The position numbers were made by a program, and so were the translations under genes. Below the pieces are notes generated by a model, which worked only from the letters and a program-made list of their open reading frames with translations, did not search any database and was not told where the DNA came from. DNA of 64,000 nucleotides from Methylotenera_A sp031417915 (GTDB lineage Bacteria; Pseudomonadota; Gammaproteobacteria; Burkholderiales; Methylophilaceae). The stretch lies in the NCBI GenBank assembly GCA_031417915.1, contig JANOWN010000037.1, forward strand, positions 1 to 64,000. Direction: 5' to 3'. Shown piece after piece: positions 46,301 through 52,930 of this stretch; within the stretch, counting starts at the first letter, position 1, and each line of letters opens with the position of its first letter.

Positions 46301-47863
46301 ACTGGTATTACTACTGGTTGTGCGACCTGCCACGGCGGTAGTTTCGCTAATGTGATGAAGAAACCTGCGACACATATTGTGACCAGTGCGGCTTGTGAAA
46401 CTTGCCATAAATCGACTACAACGTTTGCGGGCACCGTATTTAACCACACGGGTGTTGCGGTAGGTTCTTGTGCGACTTGTCACGGCAAAACTTCAACAGG
46501 CAAACCTGCAACGCATATTCCAACCACCGCTTCTTGCGATTCGTGTCATCGCACTACTGGATTCTTGCCTGCGACTATGAACCATAGTGGCATCACCACT
46601 GGCTGCGCGACTTGCCACGGCGGCACTTATGCCAATGTGATGAAGAAACCTGCGACACACATCACCACCAGTGCAGCCTGTGAAACATGCCACAAATCGA
46701 CAACCAGTTTCTTAGGCGGAGCCGCGATGAACCATACTGGCATCACGACTGGCTGCGCGACTTGTCATAACGGAACCAAAGCACTAGGAAAACCAGCGAC
46801 GCATATTAGCACCAGCGCTGGCTGTGAAACTTGTCATAAATCAACCACATCGTTTGCTGGCACGGCCATGAATCATACAGGTATTGTATCTGGCTGCGCG
46901 ACTTGCCATAACGGTACTAAAGCTAAGGGTAAACCTGCGACACATATTGTGACCAGCGCCGCTTGCGAAACCTGTCATAAATCAACCACATCGTTTGCGG
47001 GTACCGTGTTTAACCACACTGGCGTTGCTCCAGGCTCATGCGCAACTTGTCACGGTAAGACTTCTACAGGTAAACCAGCCAACCACATTACAACGACCGC
47101 TTCGTGCGATACATGTCACCGTACTACGGCTTGGATTCCAGCCACATTCAGTCATACAGGCATTGTGACTGGCTGTGCAACTTGCCATAACGGCACAAGT
47201 GCCAAAGGTAAAACGCCTACTCACGTTCAAACCAGCATGGGTTGCGAAACTTGCCATAAATCGACCACAACGTTTGCTGGTGCGGCAATGAACCACACAG
47301 GCATTGTGACTGGCTGTGCAACTTGCCATAACGGTACAACTGCTAAAGGCAAAACACCAACTCATCCTACAACAAGTGCAGGTTGCGAGACTTGCCATAA
47401 ATCGACCACCTCATTTGCTGGCGCGAAGTTTAACCATACTGGCATTACGACTGGTTGCGCGACCTGCCATAACGGCACTACTGCCAAGGGCAAATCAGCC
47501 ACCCACATTGCTACTACTGCGGCGTGCGAGACTTGTCACAAATCAACGACGTCTTTTGTGGGGGCGGCTTTCAGCCATACTGGCGTGGTTGCAGGCACTT
47601 GCGCAACTTGCCATGGCTCTACTGCGAAAGCTAAGTCTGCAAACCATGTGCCAACCACGGTTTCATGTGACGTTTGTCACAGCAACACAACGGCATTTAG
47701 TAATACTAAGAAACCTAACCATGCACTACTTACGGGTACATGCAAGTCTTGCCATGGGGCTAATTTCCCAGGTGTGAAATCTAAATCTGTGACACATGAT
47801 AAGAAAACGGCAGTCGATTGTAATGATTCTGGCTGTCACAGTACTAGCACGTTTAGTAAATAG
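43355..47863 (+). CDS. giant multihaem cytochrome c (60 CXXCH plus one CX4CH)
   Basis: A protein of about 1,502 residues. I prefer the TTG start at 43355 because TTAGGG lies just upstream and a clean signal peptide follows (QFSWKQITALFLACCLALMM..., cleavage near ATAA/T); an upstream in-frame GTG at 43319 would add 12 residues. I count 60 CXXCH motifs and a final CNDSGCH (CX4CH), about one haem per 25 residues. The body is a tandem repeat of about 46-50 residues, each with two CXXCH motifs and two further histidines (MNHTGI and THIxTT), enough to give every haem a distal His. There is no membrane anchor or other domain. An electron wire in the periplasm or on the cell surface is the likely role. 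Confidence 0.92.
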   Translation: MQFSWKQITALFLACCLALMMASAATAATKTVKGGFKFDHTKTGFPLVGQHATARCETCHINGIFKGTPKQCSGCHINGNRMNASAKPAGHMPTNDKCETCHLAAAWKPAKMSHIGVMLGQSCASCHNGTSAVGKPANHIATTADCGTCHKNNAWTPAKGFNHLDSSGKAITSGCASCHNNTTAKGKSSSHIPTTATCETCHSSTASFVGSAKFDHAGITTGCASCHNGKSAKGKSATHITTTASCETCHTSTASFLGAKFDHNGVTTGCVSCHNGKAAKGKSATHITTASACEICHTTAAFKPATMNHTGITKGCASCHNGTAAKGKSSTHIATTAACETCHTSTSSFKGGAAMNHTGITKGCVNCHNGTVALGQSKSHIVTATACETCHKSTSSFKGAAMNHAGITTGCASCHNGTAAKGKSTTHIATTAKCETCHTSTTSFKGAKMNHTGITAGCASCHNGKTALGKTTTHIATTAACETCHKSTASFKGTAMNHTGVTTGCASCHNNTAALGKAATHIPTTKACETCHTSTASFKGAVMNHSGITSGCATCHGGNFATVKAKPATHIATTAACETCHKNTTSFKTGAAMNHTGITTGCAGCHNGTAALGKPTTGHIPTTKACETCHTNTSAFKPAVMNHSGITTGCATCHGGSFTTVKAKPATHIATTAACETCHKNTTSFKTGAAMNHTGIVSGCAGCHNGTAALGKPAAPNHIPTTATCETCHKSTVAFKPTVMNHTGIVTNCASCHGVTTGVKAKSAAHFPTTAKCETCHSNTTAFVPATMNHTGITTGCATCHGGAFANVKTKSASHVATTAACETCHKSTTAFAGAIFSHTGVKAGTCATCHGVSSKGKPATHIPTTLSCDSCHKNTTSFTAPTMNHVGITTGCATCHGGSFANVMKKPATHIVTNAACETCHKSTTTFAGTVFNHTGVKVGTCATCHGVTSKGKPATHIPTTASCDSCHKNTTSFTAPTMNHTGITTGCATCHGGSFANVMKKPATHIVTSAACETCHKSTTTFAGTVFNHTGVAVGSCATCHGKTSTGKPATHIPTTASCDSCHRTTGFLPATMNHSGITTGCATCHGGTYANVMKKPATHITTSAACETCHKSTTSFLGGAAMNHTGITTGCATCHNGTKALGKPATHISTSAGCETCHKSTTSFAGTAMNHTGIVSGCATCHNGTKAKGKPATHIVTSAACETCHKSTTSFAGTVFNHTGVAPGSCATCHGKTSTGKPANHITTTASCDTCHRTTAWIPATFSHTGIVTGCATCHNGTSAKGKTPTHVQTSMGCETCHKSTTTFAGAAMNHTGIVTGCATCHNGTTAKGKTPTHPTTSAGCETCHKSTTSFAGAKFNHTGITTGCATCHNGTTAKGKSATHIATTAACETCHKSTTSFVGAAFSHTGVVAGTCATCHGSTAKAKSANHVPTTVSCDVCHSNTTAFSNTKKPNHALLTGTCKSCHGANFPGVKSKSVTHDKKTAVDCNDSGCHSTSTFSK
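45068..46560 (+). repeat. higher-order tandem repeats inside the giant cytochrome gene
   Basis: Superimposed on the two-haem protein repeat are longer DNA duplications. One has a period of about 294 bp (GCGACTACAGCGGCGTG at 45068 and 45362) and another of 288 bp (GTGACC blocks at 46091 and 46379). In the 46.1-46.5 kb pair, stretches of some 80 bases are almost identical. A 288-bp unit encodes 96 residues with four haem motifs. This points to recent growth of the gene by unequal recombination. Confidence 0.75.
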
Positions 47864-47923
47864 TTAAATATGTTGTAATTATGTTGTTTGGTTGTAAGTT
47901 GAATGGTTTCAGCGGTAAAAAAG

Positions 47924-47951
47924 TTGCTAAATCGCATTAGATTGATATACT
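47924..47951 (+). promoter_or_regulatory. candidate promoter of the outer-membrane barrel / ccm unit
   Basis: TTGCTA (47924-47929), a 16-bp spacer and TATACT (47946-47951) lie 35 bp upstream of the ATG at 47987, whose ribosome site is TGAGGAG. No terminator is seen between the giant cytochrome and this gene, so read-through is also possible. Confidence 0.45.
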
Positions 47952-47986
47952 AAGCGCATGAAAACTATAAGATTTGAGGAGTTGTA

Positions 47987-50191
47987 ATGCGCGGTTTTCG
48001 GCTACTAGCCCTATTTTTATTGTCGCTACCCACTCTCGCGGCTGCCGCAGCCACCTCGGAAGTGGCGCAGATACTCGATCAGCCAGAAGTTATGGCGGTT
48101 GGCGACGATGCAGAGATTCGAATTAACTTCACTGTTCCAGTCACCTATTTGCGACACTTCCCAGACGGCCCAAGTGATACTTTGCGTATTTCATTTGATA
48201 TTCCTGATCCTTGTTTGGCAGAACAATTGCGTATTCAAGAGTCAAAAAGCTCATCATCTAGATTAATTACGCCTTTTACGCTTACTTTCCCTGAAGTGAT
48301 TAGTGTTTCCAAAAAAGGCAATGCCATTTGTCGTGTTACTAACAACGTAAGTATAGATACCAATAAAACGCTGTTAATTAAATTTGCCAATGTAAACACT
48401 TACAAAATCAGGTTAGGTGAAGATAACCACAGTATTATTGTTCGCGTGCCATTGCTGGCAAAGCCAGAGGCAGTTTTCGTAGAGCCAAAATTTACCGTAA
48501 CACCACCGCCAGAAGGCGCGTCGGATAAGGAGTTGATGAACTCTGCTAAAGCCGCCATGGCAGCTGGCGAGTATGAAAACGCCACGCAAATGTATAACCG
48601 ATTACTTAATTTGCCACCTAATGAATATTCACAAGAAGCGCAAGAGCTAGTGGGTAATGCGCGTGAAAAAAATGGTGATTTTGCTAAGGCTAAAATTGAG
48701 TATGACCTATATCTGAAACTTTACCCTGGTAGCGAAGGTGCTTTGCGAGTAAATACAAGGCTTGCAGCCATTAAAGATGGTACTGCGAAGGTTGCCGATA
48801 ATAAATTCTCGACCAAAAAACAAATTAATCAGGTAGATCAAAAAAGTATGTTTGGTAGCTTGTCGCAGTATTACTATGGTGGCAGAACACTCACCGAGAC
48901 AAGAGCGCCAGGCACAAAAACTAACGACCGTAGTACTGACCAATCAGCGCTGGTGACAAGCTTTGATATAACAGGGCGCTGGCGCCACAATCAATACGAC
49001 GATAAAATTGTGTTCCGCGATGCGCAAACGCACAACTTCCCGCCAGGCGATAACTTTAGAGATATCAATCGTTTAAATGCTGCTTATTGGGATCACGAAG
49101 ATAAATCCGCAGGCTATATGTTCCGCTTAGGCCGCCAACCAGGCAACTCGCAAGGTGTGTTGGGCAGATTTGATGGCGGCTTTGCAAGATACAATATTAA
49201 TGATAACTTTAGAATCACAGGCGTGGCTGGCGTACCAGATAACGGCTCGCATACGACGATTAGAACAAACCGTCAGTTTTATGGCTCTGCGATAGAGTTT
49301 GGAACGCCAGCGAGTAACGTCAGCGGCAATGTTTATGCGATTCAGCAAAATGCGGATGGCTTTTCAGAAAGGCGTGCTGTAGGTTCAGAGTTGCGCTATT
49401 TTAACAACACAACTTCTTGGTTCGGCTTGCTTGATTACGATACTATTTATGACCGAGTAAACATTGCTTTAGTGCAAGGCAACTGGACTGGGCCTTACGA
49501 TATTACTTTCAACGCTTTGTTAGATCATCGTAAATCACCGATTTTATATGGCGAGTCAGCTATTCCAGCAGTGACAGGGATAAGGTCTGTCGGTGGTTTG
49601 AGACATGTGTTAACTGATAAGCAAATCATCAAAACAGTGAATGATGTTACTGCAGATTCAGACACGGCCTTGTTTGGGCTTACCAAGCAAGTGACACCTA
49701 AATGGCAATTAGGCGGCGATATTCGCATGAACCGCACATCAGGCACACGTGGCATTGACTTCACCACAATAGTTCCTAATGGCGCTTTAATTGGCGGCAC
49801 ACTAAGCTCAGGTACTGCTTACACATATTCTATGCAGGCCATAGGCACGAACACCATCTTTGCGGATGACACATCAGTGATTAATGGCAGTTATGTGGAT
49901 GACCCTGTTTACTACGCGCATGTGCTTGGCTTGACCAATGTGGCGACATTCCGCACTAAGTGGCATGTGACTAGTTCGCTCAATTTTTACAATCAAAGAA
50001 GTGATTCTAGTTTAGCGGATTTAAAAATCTTTAAAGTAGCACCAACCTTGCGTGTTTCTTATCAGGTGACTGATGCAGGGCTGTTGGAAGCCGAGCTAGG
50101 TTTTGAGAAATCTTATTCGGATGATAATACCAATACCAAAACTAACTCGACACGTGAATCAATGTTTGTTGGATATAGATGGGATTTTTAG
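47987..50191 (+). CDS. TPR and beta-barrel outer-membrane protein of the cytochrome locus
   Basis: A 734-residue exported protein. It has a signal peptide (about 1-21), a beta-rich N-terminal domain (about 25-165), two TPR-like helical repeats (about 178-260, with AAGEYENATQMYNRLL and NGDFAKAKIEYDLYLKLYPGS), and a long strand-rich region from about 285 ending in Phe (VGYRWDF), i.e. a predicted outer-membrane barrel. A periplasmic TPR plus a barrel next to large multihaem cytochromes recalls porin-cytochrome conduits, where a barrel sheathes a cytochrome across the outer membrane. The family is not identified. Its stop overlaps the start of ccmA. Confidence 0.75.
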   Translation: MRGFRLLALFLLSLPTLAAAAATSEVAQILDQPEVMAVGDDAEIRINFTVPVTYLRHFPDGPSDTLRISFDIPDPCLAEQLRIQESKSSSSRLITPFTLTFPEVISVSKKGNAICRVTNNVSIDTNKTLLIKFANVNTYKIRLGEDNHSIIVRVPLLAKPEAVFVEPKFTVTPPPEGASDKELMNSAKAAMAAGEYENATQMYNRLLNLPPNEYSQEAQELVGNAREKNGDFAKAKIEYDLYLKLYPGSEGALRVNTRLAAIKDGTAKVADNKFSTKKQINQVDQKSMFGSLSQYYYGGRTLTETRAPGTKTNDRSTDQSALVTSFDITGRWRHNQYDDKIVFRDAQTHNFPPGDNFRDINRLNAAYWDHEDKSAGYMFRLGRQPGNSQGVLGRFDGGFARYNINDNFRITGVAGVPDNGSHTTIRTNRQFYGSAIEFGTPASNVSGNVYAIQQNADGFSERRAVGSELRYFNNTTSWFGLLDYDTIYDRVNIALVQGNWTGPYDITFNALLDHRKSPILYGESAIPAVTGIRSVGGLRHVLTDKQIIKTVNDVTADSDTALFGLTKQVTPKWQLGGDIRMNRTSGTRGIDFTTIVPNGALIGGTLSSGTAYTYSMQAIGTNTIFADDTSVINGSYVDDPVYYAHVLGLTNVATFRTKWHVTSSLNFYNQRSDSSLADLKIFKVAPTLRVSYQVTDAGLLEAELGFEKSYSDDNTNTKTNSTRESMFVGYRWDF

Positions 50192-50820
50192 CGAGCAATC
50201 GTGAGCTCACCGCAGATAATTTGGTTGGCGTTCGTGGCGAGAGGTTACTGTTTGAAAAGTTAAGTTTCAAGTTGAGCAACGGCAGCGTGCTTTATCTTCA
50301 AGGTGAGAATGGCTCTGGCAAAACCACGCTGTTACGCACGATTTGCGGGCTCTCTAAGCCGTATGAAGGCAATATCAATTGGTGCGGCGAGAATATTAAT
50401 GCACTAGCCGAAGAATATTCCAAACATGTGTTGTACATTGGACATCTTTCTGGAATAAAAGAAGATTTAACCTCCTTAGAAAATTTACAGTTTTCGCTAA
50501 GCTTATCTGGAGCTGATATTTCTGCGGATAAGGCCTCAGAAGCACTTAAATTGTTGGGTTTGGCGAAAGGGTTGAATTTACCTACGCGCATGTTGTCACA
50601 AGGTCAGAAGCGGCGTGTAGCATTAGCACGCTTGTGGTTGCAAGAATTGCCATTGTGGATTTTAGATGAGCCGTTTACTGCTTTGGATACAAATGCAAGC
50701 CAACTATTAAAACAAAAAATTGAGGCGTTTGCGAATGATGGCGGCATAGTCGTGATGACGACGCATCAAGAAGTAACGTTGAATGTGCCTAAGTTTGAGC
50801 AGTTGCGTCTAGACGCGTAA
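50179..50820 (+). CDS. ccmA: haem exporter ATP-binding protein CcmA
   Basis: A 213-residue ABC ATPase with Walker A (GENGSGKTTLL), the signature LSQGQKRRVALARL and Walker B (LWILDEPFTALD). CcmA powers the CcmABCD complex that releases haem-loaded CcmE. The ATG at 50179 overlaps the end of the barrel gene by 13 bases. A TTG at 50221 is an alternative. The overlap ties cytochrome maturation to the cytochrome locus upstream. Confidence 0.93.
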   Translation: MGFLASNRELTADNLVGVRGERLLFEKLSFKLSNGSVLYLQGENGSGKTTLLRTICGLSKPYEGNINWCGENINALAEEYSKHVLYIGHLSGIKEDLTSLENLQFSLSLSGADISADKASEALKLLGLAKGLNLPTRMLSQGQKRRVALARLWLQELPLWILDEPFTALDTNASQLLKQKIEAFANDGGIVVMTTHQEVTLNVPKFEQLRLDA

Positions 50821-50822
50821 AA

Positions 50823-51512
50823 TTGATGCAAAAAGAACTCAGCACATTTTCTGTCCTTTATCGCATATTAGCGCGCGATATTAAAGTGGCGTTACGTCGT
50901 CAGTCGGACGTTGTAGCGGTGTTTTTCTTTTTTATTATTGCGGCGAGTTTGTTTCCGCTGGGCTTAGGCGCAGACCCAAAATTATTAAAGGCAATGGCGC
51001 CAAGTGTGTTGTGGGTAACGGCGTTATTATCTTGCATGTTGTCGCTCTCGAGAATGTATGCGAGCGACCATGCCGATGGCACGCTAGAGCAAATGATGCT
51101 TTCAAATCAGCCCACTGTGCTGATTGCGTTGATGAAAATTTTGGCGCATTGGGTACTCTCTGGTTTGCCGCTAGTATTCGTGGCGCCGCTCATTGGCGTA
51201 CAGTTTAACTTGAGTGTTGCAGAGCTGCAGGTGCTTGCGCTATCACTATTAATGGGCACGTTAGCACTAAGCCTGATAGGCAGTATTGGCGCGGCTCTCA
51301 CGCTAGGTATTCGCGGCACTGGTGTATTGATTGCGATTTTAGTTTTACCGCTTTATATCCCAGTGCTTGTGTTTGGTGCAGGCGCAGTAAATGCGGTTTC
51401 AATCGGCATGAGTCCAAATGGCGCGCTGTCGTTGCTTGGTGCAGTATTAGCCATGGCGTCAGTGTTTGCGCCGCTCGCGTCTGCGGCAGCGTTAAAAATT
51501 GCGTTAGAATAA
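50823..51512 (+). CDS. ccmB: haem exporter membrane protein CcmB
   Basis: A 229-residue protein with six hydrophobic helices. It opens with the usual CcmB N-terminal segment LARDIKVALRRQSDVVAVFFFFIIAA (seen in part) and carries the motif YASDHADGTLEQMMLS. It is the membrane half of the CcmAB ABC module and starts 2 bp after ccmA. Confidence 0.92.
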   Translation: MMQKELSTFSVLYRILARDIKVALRRQSDVVAVFFFFIIAASLFPLGLGADPKLLKAMAPSVLWVTALLSCMLSLSRMYASDHADGTLEQMMLSNQPTVLIALMKILAHWVLSGLPLVFVAPLIGVQFNLSVAELQVLALSLLMGTLALSLIGSIGAALTLGIRGTGVLIAILVLPLYIPVLVFGAGAVNAVSIGMSPNGALSLLGAVLAMASVFAPLASAAALKIALE

Positions 51513-51541
51513 TGTGAGCTATTGGTAAGGCATAACAAAAT

Positions 51542-52294
51542 ATGGAAACAAAAACCGAAATAAGTCGACCTAAATTGAATTGGTTTAAATACGCCTCACC
51601 AAAAACTTTTTATCCGCTTGCGGGCAAGCTTATACCTTGGTGCGCCATAAGCGCGGCGGCCCTGATTATCTATGGCTTGTATATTGGTCTATTTGTAGCG
51701 CCGACGGACTTTCAACAAGGTGAAGGCTATCGTATCATTTTTGTACACGTGCCCGCCGCTTGGTTTTCTATGTTTCTATATTTGCTCATGGCGCTATATG
51801 CGGGCATGGGCTTGGTATTTAACGCCAAATTATCTTATATGATGGCGACCGCCATTGCGCCAACGGGCGCCATGTTTACCTTGGTCGCATTGGTGACAGG
51901 CTCACTGTGGGGCAAACCGATGTGGGGTGCTTGGTGGGTGTGGGATGCACGCTTAACTTCAGAATTGATTTTATTGTTTTTGTATATTGGCTATATTTCG
52001 TTGCAAGCGGCCATAGATGATAAAACTCGAGCCGATAAAGCCAGCGCGGTGTTGGCGCTGGTTGGCGCAATCAATGTGCCAATTATTTATTTTTCGGTGA
52101 AATGGTGGAACACACTACATCAAGGCTCATCTGTTAGCTTCACCAAAGCGCCTGCCATGGCGGCGATTATGCTGCAAGGCATGCTGATTATGGCGATTGG
52201 GTTTTGGCTTTATTGCATTACGGTGATTTTAATGCGCGTACGCTGCGAGATTTTAGAGCGCGATAGCAAAACTGCCATGTTGAGACAAGATTAA
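51542..52294 (+). CDS. ccmC: haem exporter protein CcmC
   Basis: A 250-residue membrane protein with six helices and the tryptophan-rich WWD motif (MWGAWWVWDARLTSE, about residues 122-136). The flanking histidines IFVHVPAAW and TLHQGSSV bind haem on its way to CcmE. Length and motif identify CcmC and separate it from the larger CcmF. Confidence 0.94.
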   Translation: METKTEISRPKLNWFKYASPKTFYPLAGKLIPWCAISAAALIIYGLYIGLFVAPTDFQQGEGYRIIFVHVPAAWFSMFLYLLMALYAGMGLVFNAKLSYMMATAIAPTGAMFTLVALVTGSLWGKPMWGAWWVWDARLTSELILLFLYIGYISLQAAIDDKTRADKASAVLALVGAINVPIIYFSVKWWNTLHQGSSVSFTKAPAMAAIMLQGMLIMAIGFWLYCITVILMRVRCEILERDSKTAMLRQD

Positions 52295-52303
52295 GGAACA
52301 AAT

Positions 52304-52468
52304 ATGCATTGGAATAGCGTGAGTGAATTTTTAGCAATGGGTGGTTATGGCTTCTATGTTTGGGGCTCGTTTGGCGTTACTTTTTTGGTGATGGCGATAG
52401 AGTTGTGGTTACTTAATAAACGCCGTCAGAGCGTTAGCCAGGCAGTTAAGCAAGAAGCATTTAATTAA
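52304..52468 (+). CDS. ccmD: small haem exporter protein CcmD
   Basis: A 54-residue protein that is easily missed. It runs from the ATG at 52304 (TTAAGGA upstream) to the TAA at 52466-52468. It begins MHWNSVSEFLAMGGYGFYVW, continues into a single membrane helix and ends with a basic tail (NKRRQS...). This is the CcmD pattern, and the position between ccmC and ccmE is conserved. CcmD helps release holo-CcmE from CcmABC. Confidence 0.92.
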   Translation: MHWNSVSEFLAMGGYGFYVWGSFGVTFLVMAIELWLLNKRRQSVSQAVKQEAFN

Positions 52469-52480
52469 AGGCAAAGTAAT

Positions 52481-52930
52481 ATGAAAGCACGTCATAAACG
52501 GTTTGGTTTAATTGCAGTTGGGCTAATTTTATTAGCGATAGCCGCTGTATTAATCACTAAATCTTTCAAAAGCAATTTAGTATTTTTCTTTACCCCCACC
52601 CAAGTGGAGAGCGGCGAAGCGCCAAAATCGGGTAGTTTTAGAATTGGTGGCTTGGTCGAAAATGGCAGTATAAAACGCTTGCCAGATGGATTGCGTGTGC
52701 AATTTAGAGTGACTGATACAGCAAAAACCATGGATGTAGTGTACAAAGGTATTCTGCCAGATTTGTTTAAAGAAGGTAAGGGTGTGGTGGCTGAGGGCAA
52801 ATTAAACGCAAACGGTTTGTTTGAGGCCGATCAAGTATTAGCTAAGCATGATGAGAACTATATGCCGCCAGAAGCCGCAGCAGCGCTCAAAGCAGCTAAA
52901 GATGCTAAAGCGAAAGCAGGTGTAATATGA
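52481..52930 (+). CDS. ccmE: cytochrome c maturation haem chaperone CcmE
   Basis: A 149-residue periplasmic protein with an N-terminal membrane anchor (about 9-26) and an OB-fold domain. The covalent haem-binding histidine is His123 in AKHDENYMPP, with Tyr127 in the conserved HxxxY arrangement. An Ala/Lys-rich tail follows. It carries haem from CcmC to CcmF. It overlaps ccmF by four bases. Confidence 0.94.
   Translation: MKARHKRFGLIAVGLILLAIAAVLITKSFKSNLVFFFTPTQVESGEAPKSGSFRIGGLVENGSIKRLPDGLRVQFRVTDTAKTMDVVYKGILPDLFKEGKGVVAEGKLNANGLFEADQVLAKHDENYMPPEAAAALKAAKDAKAKAGVI

Noticed and set aside
43355..47863. Regularly spaced short repeats that could suggest a CRISPR array
   Set aside because: The repeats are coding, diverged at third codon positions and preserve CXXCH in one frame. 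There are no constant repeats with unique spacers and no cas genes.
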